From NCBI RefSeq assembly GCF_001427385.1, contig NZ_LMGJ01000034.1, positions 148,910 through 212,909 of the forward strand: a DNA stretch of 64,000 bases, given 5' to 3'. The number at the start of each line of letters is the position of its first letter. Position 1 is the stretch's first letter. The DNA is from Mesorhizobium sp. Root157. Its GTDB lineage: Bacteria > Pseudomonadota > Alphaproteobacteria > Rhizobiales > Rhizobiaceae. Both the position numbers and the translations under genes were made by a program. Shown here piece by piece: positions 1-7,716 of the stretch. The notes beneath the pieces are model-generated. The model was not told the origin of the DNA and made no database searches. It worked only from the letters and a program-made list of their open reading frames with translations.

Positions 1-141
1 TTCAAGGCCAAGGAACCTGTCGTGCACCCGGCCCTGCGCCGCGCGCCGGAGCAGGGAAGGGCGTTCGTGCCGCGTGTGCGCACCCGCAATCTCAACGGGT
101 TCGGCACCGCCCCTGTGCCCGCCGAGCCGCCCAAGGAATAG
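1..141 (+). CDS. C-terminal fragment of an unidentified protein
   Basis: An open frame runs in from the left edge and stops at TAG 139-141, giving 46 residues. They are rich in Pro, Arg and Ala and end in PAEPPKE, which looks like a disordered, basic C-terminal tail. No catalytic motif is visible and I do not recognise the family. It is called a gene end because the frame is open from base 1 and no other gene covers the stretch; a chance open frame of this length in GC-rich DNA cannot be excluded. Confidence 0.35.
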   Translation, partial: FKAKEPVVHPALRRAPEQGRAFVPRVRTRNLNGFGTAPVPAEPPKE

Positions 142-216
142 CTGCCAGTACCGGCACGCTTTCCTTAAAGTTGCGTGATAAGCTTCCGCATTCATCAAAA
201 TGGACCGTATCGCGGT

Positions 217-1041
217 ATGAGTGGTTTCATCGCGGCGCTGCCGATGTACGATTGGCCGGAACTCCGGGCGCGGACCGACGCCTTTTGGAGCCGGTTGCGC
301 GCTACCTTGCGGGAACGGGGTATCGATGCGCCCCGACATCTGGTGCGCCGCAATGCCGACCTGCCTGCAGCACCCGGCGGTATCCGGGATATGACAGGCG
401 AGGCCATTGCCGCCGACCCGGCCACTCTGCCACCCGACGATTTGGACGTTCAGGTGCTTTGGCGGCATCCGGCGCTTCTTCTGGCGCAGACTTGCTGGGG
501 ACCGATGGAATTCGGCCTGTCCGGCCACGTACAGGTGATCGGACAAGCGAATTACGATGGCATTGAGGGCGGCGATGGGGAACTGTATTCGAGCGCCATT
601 GTGATACGAAGCCATGGTGGCGCTCACGTTTCAGCCCCGTCTGACGGTCATGCGCGCATTCCGCTCGATCTCCTGCGTGGCAAGCGCTTTATCTACAACG
701 ATGCGGAGTCCATGTCGGGAATCAATGCGCTCAAGCGCGATCTTGAGGCCATGGGCGAAAGCCTCGCTCTGTTTTCGGAGTGTGCGGAGAGCGGCGGGCA
801 TCGCGTCTCGATTCGTGCCGTCGCTGAAGGAAGGGCCGATGTCGCAGCAATCGATTGCCGCAGTTGGGCGCTGGCGCGGCGCTTCGAGCCTGCGGCGGCC
901 GAGCTTGCGGTGGTCGGCTGGACCGGGCAGCGCAAGGGCCTGCCCTTCATCTCCTCGCGCACGACGTCGCCCAACGTGGTCGAAACGCTACGGGAAGTTC
1001 TGGCAACAGCAACACGATCCTGCTCGTCAGAACCCGGCTAG
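217..1041 (+). CDS. PhnD-like periplasmic-binding-fold protein, no signal peptide
   Basis: 274 residues from the ATG at 217; an in-frame ATG at 175 would add 14 residues. The N-terminus (MSGFIAALPMYDWPELR) and the central part (residues about 140-230, with a phosphonate-binding-protein-like ADVAAIDCRSWALARR segment) match the PhnD/SsuA/transferrin type 2 periplasmic-binding fold, phosphate/phosphite/phosphonate branch. Family members normally deliver an anion to an ABC permease. Here there is no hydrophobic export signal and no permease or ATPase next to it, so a cytoplasmic sensing role or an orphan binding protein is possible. The stop codon overlaps that of the convergent M24 gene by two bases. 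The ligand cannot be told from sequence. Confidence 0.75.
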   Translation: MSGFIAALPMYDWPELRARTDAFWSRLRATLRERGIDAPRHLVRRNADLPAAPGGIRDMTGEAIAADPATLPPDDLDVQVLWRHPALLLAQTCWGPMEFGLSGHVQVIGQANYDGIEGGDGELYSSAIVIRSHGGAHVSAPSDGHARIPLDLLRGKRFIYNDAESMSGINALKRDLEAMGESLALFSECAESGGHRVSIRAVAEGRADVAAIDCRSWALARRFEPAAAELAVVGWTGQRKGLPFISSRTTSPNVVETLREVLATATRSCSSEPG

Positions 1042-2357
1042 TTCTCCAAAAGCGCCTGTTCCAGCGGATAGGTCGAAAGTTGTTCGTTGCCGGTCTCGGT
1101 GATCAGCACCTGCTCCTCGATCTTGACGCCCTCGTGCCCGCCAAGCCTGCCGATGTAGCTTTCCACGCAAAGCACCATGCCCGGCTCGAGCAGGCCGTCC
1201 GGCGTGTCGTCGGTCCAGTCTGCGGCATGCGGCAGCGTCGGATATTCATCGGCAAGGCCGACGCCATGGTAGAGCACGCCGTAGCGGGCCGGAAAACAAT
1301 CGGCCGGCGGCACCGTCGAGCGTTCGACAAGGTCACGGAAGGATATGCCCGGCCGCATCAGATCAATATTGAAGGCGATCTGCTCGGCAGCGATGCGGTA
1401 CAGGTCGCGCTGCTCATCAGTGGGTTGCTTGTCACCGCACAGCCACGTGCGCGACAGGTCGGCGCAGAACCCGTAGGGTCCGATGAGGTCGGTATCGAAG
1501 GCAACGAGGTCGCCGGCCTCGACGAAGCGCGACGAGCATTCCTGAAACCACGGATTGGTGCGCGGGCCGGACGACAACAGCCGCGTTTCGATCCATTCGC
1601 CGCCGCGCGCGATGTTGCCGCGGTGCAGTTCGGCCCAAAGCTCGTTTTCCGAAATGCCCGGCTTCAACGCATGCTGCATTTCTTTCATTGCCGCTTCGCA
1701 GGCAACAATGGCGCGGCGCATGGCCAGCAGTTCATCCGGCGATTTGATCAGCCGGGCATTTTCCATCACGGCTTCGCCGTTGTGGATACCGACCCCCATC
1801 CGCTCCAGTTCGGCAACGCCTTCCGGATTGATGTGGTCGATGGCGATGCGACGAGTGCCCCCGCCATGCTCGCGCACGAGTTCGCAAATGCCTGACGCCC
1901 AGCGACGTACCTTCTTGTCGGTGAGTTCGCCGCTATAGAGATACATCCACGACACCGCCGGCCGCACCTCGTCGACCACGCCAGAATGATCGGACAGGTG
2001 TTCGCAGGAGAAATAATCGAACAGGATCACCGGTCCATCGGTGGCAACGAAGCAATGGCGGGTCGGATTATGCGCCACCCACAATTGCATATTGGTGGAG
2101 TCGGTGGCGTACCGGATGTTGATCGGATCGTAGAGCACTATGCCGGCTAGGTCGCGCTTGCGCAATTCGGCCCGTATGCGTTCGAGGCGGTAACGGCGCA
2201 TGGCTGGCAGGTCCGGCGCGGCGATGCCAGCGCCAGCCCATTCGGATTCGGCCTGCGCGCCGTAGCCGAGTACATGCTGGTTGAGCGCCGCCGCCTTCTC
2301 CCGCGCCTGGCTCCGCAACGCCTTGATGTCGTTCTCCGATCCCGGTTCGAACGGCAT
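1038..2357 (-). CDS. M24-family metalloenzyme closely resembling DMSP lyase DddP
   Basis: 439 residues from the ATG at 2357, with the pita-bread (creatinase/aminopeptidase P) fold in the C-terminal two thirds. Metal ligands expected for M24 enzymes are all present: D288, D290, D300, H364, E399 and E414. Beyond the generic fold, segments such as RYATDSTNMQLW, RGGEWIETRLL and SGPRTNPWFQEC are those I associate with DddP, which cleaves dimethylsulfoniopropionate to dimethyl sulfide and acrylate. Y359 and D370 sit five before and six after the metal histidine, as the active-site Tyr and Asp do in DddP. It is last in a minus-strand run with MttB-like, dehydrogenase and NYN genes. Alternatives are a creatinase- or Xaa-Pro-like hydrolase of another methylated osmolyte. 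Fold certain, substrate unproven. Confidence 0.8.
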   Translation of the reverse strand: MPFEPGSENDIKALRSQAREKAAALNQHVLGYGAQAESEWAGAGIAAPDLPAMRRYRLERIRAELRKRDLAGIVLYDPINIRYATDSTNMQLWVAHNPTRHCFVATDGPVILFDYFSCEHLSDHSGVVDEVRPAVSWMYLYSGELTDKKVRRWASGICELVREHGGGTRRIAIDHINPEGVAELERMGVGIHNGEAVMENARLIKSPDELLAMRRAIVACEAAMKEMQHALKPGISENELWAELHRGNIARGGEWIETRLLSSGPRTNPWFQECSSRFVEAGDLVAFDTDLIGPYGFCADLSRTWLCGDKQPTDEQRDLYRIAAEQIAFNIDLMRPGISFRDLVERSTVPPADCFPARYGVLYHGVGLADEYPTLPHAADWTDDTPDGLLEPGMVLCVESYIGRLGGHEGVKIEEQVLITETGNEQLSTYPLEQALLEN

Positions 2358-2386
2358 GATCTTGCGGTGACGGCCGAAGTTCGAGT

Positions 2387-3157
2387 TCACGCGGATTTGT
2401 CCGATTTTTTCTTGGGCGAGGGAGCCTTGAGACGAATGCGCATCGCCTTGTCTTTGGGTTGATCGACATCGAAGGCTCCAGTTTTGCGAACCAGGTCGCT
2501 GAGCTTTCGAAAGCCGAAGGTTCGCGGATCGAAGTCCGGTGCCAGATTCGCAAGCTGGTTGCCGACGGTGCCTAATGCAACCCAACCGTCCTCGGACTCG
2601 ACCTGGGCAATCGCACGTTTGATAACCGGGACGGCCGCGCTCGGCGGGTGCAGCGACGGTGCAGGGCGCGCCGCGTCGTCGGTGTTGGCTGCAGCGGTAG
2701 GCAAAAGGTTTTCTGTGTAGATGAATCTGCGACAGGCTTGGCGGAAGCTCTCCGGGGTCTTCTGTTCGCCGAATCCGTAGACGTCGACACCTTCCTCGCG
2801 AATGCGAGAAGCGAGCCGTGTAAAGTCGCTGTCTGACGAGACAAGACAAAAGCCGTCGAAGCGTCCACTGTGCAGGAGATCCATCGCATCGATGACCAGC
2901 GTGATGTCGGACGCGTTCTTGCCTATCGTGTAGGCGAACTGCTGCTGTGGCACGATGGCATAGGTAGACAAGACCTCTGTCCAGCCTTTCGAGCGGGTAC
3001 TGGTGAAATCGCCGTAGATGCGGCGCACACTGGCCTCGCCGATCGTGGCGATCTCCTCGAACAGCCCACTAGCGATCTTGGCCGACGTGTTGTCTGCATC
3101 GATCAACACGGCGAGCCGGGGAGGACGCGTCGACAATTTGGCAGTGGAATTCGTCAT
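2387..3157 (-). CDS. NYN-domain (LabA/DUF88-like) protein with C-terminal OST-HTH/LOTUS domain
   Basis: 256 residues. Residues 13-150 form a NYN (PIN-like) ribonuclease fold with the acidic positions expected: LIDADN near residue 20, DITLVIDAMDLL near 85 and SSDSDF near 107. Residues about 180-250 (DGWVALGTVGNQL to FGFRKLSDLVRKTG) fit an OST-HTH/LOTUS RNA-binding module. Such proteins are predicted metal-dependent RNases or RNA-binding factors. Its ATG overlaps the stop of the upstream dehydrogenase gene by four bases (3154-3157) and 29 bases separate it from the M24 gene, so the three are very probably co-transcribed. A NYN protein inside a catabolic operon is unexpected; its RNA target is unknown. 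Confidence 0.85.
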   Translation of the reverse strand: MTNSTAKLSTRPPRLAVLIDADNTSAKIASGLFEEIATIGEASVRRIYGDFTSTRSKGWTEVLSTYAIVPQQQFAYTIGKNASDITLVIDAMDLLHSGRFDGFCLVSSDSDFTRLASRIREEGVDVYGFGEQKTPESFRQACRRFIYTENLLPTAAANTDDAARPAPSLHPPSAAVPVIKRAIAQVESEDGWVALGTVGNQLANLAPDFDPRTFGFRKLSDLVRKTGAFDVDQPKDKAMRIRLKAPSPKKKSDKSA

Positions 3158-5724
3158 GCCCGCATCTTCTCACCGCTCGGGTCGAACAGGGGCTCGACAT
3201 TGATGCGGGCCGAGCGGCGTTCGCCGAGGATTTCGATCTCGAACAGCCCATTGCTCTCGTTTTCGGCCAATGCTGCCGGGACATAGCCTTGCGCCATCGA
3301 CTTTCCGACATAGTGGGCATAGCCGCCTGATGTTACCCAGCCGACGACGCGCCACTCGCCATCGGTGATGCCGCGCACGCTTGAGGCGCCCTTGGCTGCC
3401 GTGGAGCCGCGTATTTCCTTGCCGGAATGATCGAAGCGCGGCGCGCCATAGCCATGCGGCGATTCCACGGTGCCGAAATCTTTAGAGACCTTGGCCCAGA
3501 TCGGTTCGTCGCCCATCACGTCTGCATCGGTAGCATCGACGACGAACGAAACGCGGCGTAGCTTGGGCCCGGCCTGGTGTTCCTTCGCTGCCGCTTCGCG
3601 GCCGATGAAATCGTTCTTCTCCAGCTTGATGAAGCGGTCCATGGAGCCTTCAAACGGCCCATAGATCGGCCTGAGTTCGCGGAACCATGTCGGGAAATTC
3701 TTTTCCAGCCGCATCGAAAGCAAAGCGCGCATGCCGAAATCGACAATGCCGAACTCTGCGCCGGCCTGCTTGATCGCGGCGTAAACCAGCCGCTGATAGG
3801 CGGGGGCCATCCAGATTTCGTAGCCGAGATCGCCGGTATAGGTGATGCGGTTGACGATTGCCGGCGCGCGCCCGACCGCCATTTCGCGGAAATCCATGAA
3901 GCGGAATGCCTTCGACGAAACATCCGCATCGACTAGCTTCTGCAGCAGCGCTTGCGATTTTGGACCGGCGATGGAGAGGCCTACCAATGTCTGGTCGAAG
4001 CGGTGGATGCGCACGCTTCCGTCCTTGGGCAGATGCTTTCCGAACCAGCGCATGTGATATCTGGCGGCCGCCGACGAACCCCATATCATGAAGCGGTCCT
4101 CCGCCGCCTTGGCGATGGTGAAGTCGCCGATCAGCTTGCCAAATTCGTTGAGCATCGGAGTGAGCACGATGCGGCCGGCCTTGGGCATTCGGTTGGTCAT
4201 CAACCGATTGAGGAAATCTTCCGCACCGGGTCCGGTCACTTCATATTTGGCGAAGTTGGCGATTTCGGTGACGCCGACACGCTCGCGGGTCGCCCGCACC
4301 TCATTGCCGATATGCTCGAAATCATTGGAGCGGCGGAAAGAGACTATGTCCTTCGGCTCGGTTCCTTTGGGCGCAAACCACAATGGCGTTTCCAGACCCC
4401 AGCTATCGCCCATCACCGCGTTGTTGGCGACCATGGTGTCGTAGAGCGGGGTGGTCTGTGCCGGCCTCGCGGCCGGCAGTTCCTCATTGGGGAAGCGGAT
4501 CGAGAAGCGGCGCGAATAGTTCTCGCGTACCTTGGCGTTGGTGTAGCGCAGCGTTGCCCATTCGCCGAAGCGTGCGACATCCATGCCCCACACGTCGAAG
4601 CCCGGATCGCCATTGACCATCCAGTTCGAGAGCGCCAGGCCCACGCCGCCGCCCTGGCTGAAGCCCGCCATGACTGCGCAGGCACACCAGAAATTGGTCA
4701 GGCCCGGCACCGGCCCGACCAGCGGATTGCCGTCCGGTGCGAAGGTGAAGGGCCCGTTGATGATCTGCTTGATGCCGGCCTTCTCGATACCGGGGAAGTG
4801 CTTGAAGCCCACTTCCAGCGAGGGCGCGATGCGGTCGATGTCGGGCTGGAGCAGTTCGTGCCCGAATTCCCACGGCGTGTTGACAGGCGACCACGGCTTG
4901 CACGCCTTCTCATAGGTGCCGAGCAGTACGCCGTTGCGCTCCTGGCGGGTATAGATCTCACCCTTGAAGTCGAGGACCCCGACCATCTCGCGGCCGGTTT
5001 CCTTGTTGAAGGCTTCGACTTCAGGCATCGGTTCGGTGAGCAGGTACATGTGCTCCATGGCCAAAAGCGGCAGTTCGATGCCGACCATGCGGCCGACCTC
5101 GCGCGCCCACAGGCCGCCGCAGTTCACGACATGCTCGGCCTTCACCGTGCCCTGTTCGGTCACCACGTTCCAGATGCCGTCCGGCTCCTGCGTCAGTTCC
5201 AGGACGCGGTTGCGCAACACGATGTCAGCACCCAGTTTCTTCGCCGCCTTGGCATAGGCGTGAGTGGTGCCGGAAGGGTCGAGATGCCCTTCCACCGGAT
5301 CCCACATCGCGCCGACGAAGTGCTTTTCGTCCATCAACGGGAACATGGCCTTGGCTTCGGACGGCGTGATCAATTCCGTGTCCATGCCGAGATAACGGCC
5401 TTTGGCGTGGGCCAGACGCAGGAAATCCATGCGCTCCGGTGAATCCGCCAACATCACGCCGCCGGTCAGGTGCAGCGAACAGGATTGTCCGGAAAGTTCC
5501 TCAATCTCCTTGTAGAGTTGCACCGTGTAGGCTTGCAGCTTGGCGACGTTGGGATCGCCGTTCAAAGTATGGAAGCCGCCGGCGGCATGCCAGGACGAAC
5601 CGGAGGTCAGTTCCGACCGCTCGATCAGCATGATGTCCGTCCAGCCGGCCTTGGCCAGGTGGTAGAGAACCGAACAACCGACGACGCCGCCGCCGATGAC
5701 AACCGCTTTTGCGTGAGATTTCAT
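3154..5724 (-). CDS. FAD-dependent dimethylglycine/sarcosine dehydrogenase-like protein with GcvT domain
   Basis: 856 residues, the usual length of dimethylglycine dehydrogenase. The N-terminus has a Rossmann FAD motif (VIGGGVVGCSVLYHLAKAG, residues 9-27) and the SSWHAAGG segment whose His carries covalent FAD in this family. Residues about 1-370 are the DAO oxidase domain, 370-430 the FAO middle domain, and 430-850 the folate-binding GcvT barrel plus GcvT C-terminal domain. The family oxidatively demethylates N-methyl groups (dimethylglycine, sarcosine and relatives) and passes the one-carbon unit to tetrahydrofolate or releases formaldehyde. Position 75 bases after the MttB-like gene and coupled to the NYN gene supports use on a methylated amine or betaine. 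The exact substrate is not decidable by eye. Confidence 0.88.
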   Translation of the reverse strand: MKSHAKAVVIGGGVVGCSVLYHLAKAGWTDIMLIERSELTSGSSWHAAGGFHTLNGDPNVAKLQAYTVQLYKEIEELSGQSCSLHLTGGVMLADSPERMDFLRLAHAKGRYLGMDTELITPSEAKAMFPLMDEKHFVGAMWDPVEGHLDPSGTTHAYAKAAKKLGADIVLRNRVLELTQEPDGIWNVVTEQGTVKAEHVVNCGGLWAREVGRMVGIELPLLAMEHMYLLTEPMPEVEAFNKETGREMVGVLDFKGEIYTRQERNGVLLGTYEKACKPWSPVNTPWEFGHELLQPDIDRIAPSLEVGFKHFPGIEKAGIKQIINGPFTFAPDGNPLVGPVPGLTNFWCACAVMAGFSQGGGVGLALSNWMVNGDPGFDVWGMDVARFGEWATLRYTNAKVRENYSRRFSIRFPNEELPAARPAQTTPLYDTMVANNAVMGDSWGLETPLWFAPKGTEPKDIVSFRRSNDFEHIGNEVRATRERVGVTEIANFAKYEVTGPGAEDFLNRLMTNRMPKAGRIVLTPMLNEFGKLIGDFTIAKAAEDRFMIWGSSAAARYHMRWFGKHLPKDGSVRIHRFDQTLVGLSIAGPKSQALLQKLVDADVSSKAFRFMDFREMAVGRAPAIVNRITYTGDLGYEIWMAPAYQRLVYAAIKQAGAEFGIVDFGMRALLSMRLEKNFPTWFRELRPIYGPFEGSMDRFIKLEKNDFIGREAAAKEHQAGPKLRRVSFVVDATDADVMGDEPIWAKVSKDFGTVESPHGYGAPRFDHSGKEIRGSTAAKGASSVRGITDGEWRVVGWVTSGGYAHYVGKSMAQGYVPAALAENESNGLFEIEILGERRSARINVEPLFDPSGEKMRA

Positions 5725-5799
5725 GTAGATGGATCCGAATGTTTTGAAATTGAGTCAAGGATAGAAGGGTTGGTTCGGAAGGGCGCCGATCAGGAATTT

Positions 5800-7365
5800 C
5801 TAAAAATCCGTCGGCGCGCCGCCTTCGGCCCTGCGCTTTGCGACGAAGGCATCCAGTTCCTCGCGAATGGCAGGGTCCATGTAGGGCTCTTCATAGCTGG
5901 CCAGGCGCTGCTTCCACAGGCGGTTCGCCCGGTCTATGGCCGTCGGACGGCCCGCTTCGGCCCATGTTTCGTAGTTGCGCCAATCCGAGATGATCGGTTG
6001 GTAGAAGGCGGTCTTGTAGCGCTCCTGCGTATGTGGGGTGCCGAAGAAATGGCCTCCGGGGCCGACGGAGCGAATGGCGTCGATGGCAAGTGCGTCCTCG
6101 GACAGGTCGAGCGGTGTGAGGAATTCCGCCACCATCTGCAAGAGATCGATATCGAGGATGGTCTTTTCGTAGGAGCAGGTAAGCCCGCCTTCGAGCCATC
6201 CGGCCGCGTGCTTGATGAAGTTGCCGCCGCTCTGGATGCACCCCCAGAGCGAAAATACGCTTTCATAGGCCGCTTGCGCGTCGACCGTATTGGCCGCGCA
6301 GACGTTGGAGGTGCGGTAGGGGATGTTGTAGCGGCGCGCCAATTGTCCGCCGACAAGTTGCGCCTTCATGTATTCCGGCGTGCCGAAGGCGGGAGCGCCC
6401 GATTTCATGTCTACATTCGACGTGAAGCCGCCATAGCCGACAGGAGCGCCCTTTCTCAACATCTGGCTGAAGGCTATTGCCGCAAGCGCTTCGGCATTCT
6501 GCTGGACCAGCGCTCCGGCAACGGTCACTGGAGCCATCGCGCCGGCCAGAGTGAAAGGCGTAACGACCACGAGTTGCCCGAGCGACGACATCTGGATGAT
6601 GCCTTCCATCATCGGGATATCGAGCTTGAGCGGCGAATTCGTATTGATGATGGTGAGCACTGACGGTTCTTCGATGAACTGCTCCATCGACACGCCGCGC
6701 GCGATGCGTGCGATCTCCATGCCGTCCACATTGCGTTCCTTGCCCAGCGAGTAGCAATGAAACACCTTGTCCGTGAGCGTGGCGAAGTCGCGCAGGCATT
6801 CGAGATGGCGGACGGAGGGATGGATATCCACCGGTTCCACCGGATAGCCGCCGGTCACATGCAGGATGTTGTGCATCTGGCCCAGTTTCACCAGATTGCG
6901 GAAATCCTGCTGGTTGCCGGGCCGCCGCCCGCGATCGACGTCGGAGCAGTTCGGGGCCGAGGCCATTTGCGCGAAGATGATGTTGTCGCCGCCGAAGCGC
7001 ACATTGTGCTCGGGGTTGCGGGCGTGCAGCGTAACCTCCGAAGGAACTGACGCGATGAACTCCAGGATCATGTCAGGGTCGAAGCGCACGCGTTGCGAGC
7101 CTTCGCTCACTTCGGCGCCGTTTCGTTTCATGATGTTCCGCGCTTCGTCGTGCAGCACTTCGACGCCGATCTCCTTCAGCACCCGCAATGAGGCGAGGTG
7201 GATCGATTCCAACTCATCGTCGGAGATCAATTTTGTCGGCTGGAAGGGGATTTTGAGCTGGCGAAACGGGAGTTGCTCGAAGGTGGCGGCACCGCTGGCC
7301 CGTTTGCCTGCACGGCCGCCGCGTCTTGCTGTTACCGGTTCGGCGGGATGTAGCGCGGCAGTCAT
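5800..7365 (-). CDS. Trimethylamine methyltransferase family protein (MttB-like, no in-frame amber)
   Basis: 521 residues from the ATG at 7365, chosen over the upstream frame because AGGA lies seven bases before it. The sequence is the MttB TIM-barrel family (for example SYEKTILDIDLLQMVAEFL and GPGGHFFGTPHTQERY in the last third). True trimethylamine methyltransferases read through an internal amber codon as pyrrolysine; this gene is open throughout, so it belongs to the non-pyrrolysine branch, whose characterised members demethylate glycine betaine, proline betaine or carnitine onto a corrinoid protein. No corrinoid protein gene is seen nearby. It heads the minus-strand catabolic run. Methylated quaternary amine as substrate is an inference. 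Confidence 0.85.
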   Translation of the reverse strand: MTAALHPAEPVTARRGGRAGKRASGAATFEQLPFRQLKIPFQPTKLISDDELESIHLASLRVLKEIGVEVLHDEARNIMKRNGAEVSEGSQRVRFDPDMILEFIASVPSEVTLHARNPEHNVRFGGDNIIFAQMASAPNCSDVDRGRRPGNQQDFRNLVKLGQMHNILHVTGGYPVEPVDIHPSVRHLECLRDFATLTDKVFHCYSLGKERNVDGMEIARIARGVSMEQFIEEPSVLTIINTNSPLKLDIPMMEGIIQMSSLGQLVVVTPFTLAGAMAPVTVAGALVQQNAEALAAIAFSQMLRKGAPVGYGGFTSNVDMKSGAPAFGTPEYMKAQLVGGQLARRYNIPYRTSNVCAANTVDAQAAYESVFSLWGCIQSGGNFIKHAAGWLEGGLTCSYEKTILDIDLLQMVAEFLTPLDLSEDALAIDAIRSVGPGGHFFGTPHTQERYKTAFYQPIISDWRNYETWAEAGRPTAIDRANRLWKQRLASYEEPYMDPAIREELDAFVAKRRAEGGAPTDF

Positions 7366-7716
7366 GGCAGTCCTCATTGCATATGCGATTGAGGCCATAA
7401 TGGACCGGTCTCCCGGCTGTCATTGCGGAGGCGGCGACCACTAGGGCGAACAAAGCGACATGACTTTTCGCCAAATTCGCACCTTTCGGACCGCGCTTGA
7501 ATGAAGCGGCACGTCTCGGCTACAGTGGGCGGCATGAGTGTGTTCAACGTCCAACCGCGCAAGCTTCTGATCGCCGCGACGCCTTCGCCGCGCACGCGTC
7601 ATGCCGAGCTTTTGCGCCTGTGCGCCCGCATCGGCTACTCCCCGCCTTTCGCCCTCTGACGATCCGCCCCGGCCTAAAGCTTGCCGGAACGATTTGAAGA
7701 GGAAAGGCCACCAAAA
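7366..7716. other. Intergenic region between divergent mttB-like and aminotransferase genes
   Basis: 351 bases separating two divergent genes, so it should hold both promoters. No clear sigma70 boxes stand out to me. The only coding candidate is the short frame at 7534-7659, listed separately. Confidence 0.5.
7534..7659 (+). CDS. Possible 41-residue peptide, unrecognised
   Basis: An ATG at 7534 opens 41 codons ending in TGA 7657-7659. The peptide is basic (MSVFNVQPRKLLIAATPSPR at the start) and has no membrane segment or known motif. It lies 57 bases before the aminotransferase start, in the same direction, where a leader peptide could sit. There is no strong ribosome-binding site. It may equally be chance. 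Confidence 0.2.
   Translation: MSVFNVQPRKLLIAATPSPRTRHAELLRLCARIGYSPPFAL

Noticed and set aside
2358..2849. N-terminal extension of the DddP-like gene
   Set aside because: The frame stays open but overlaps the NYN gene and has no coding character; the ATG at 2357 begins the recognisable protein.
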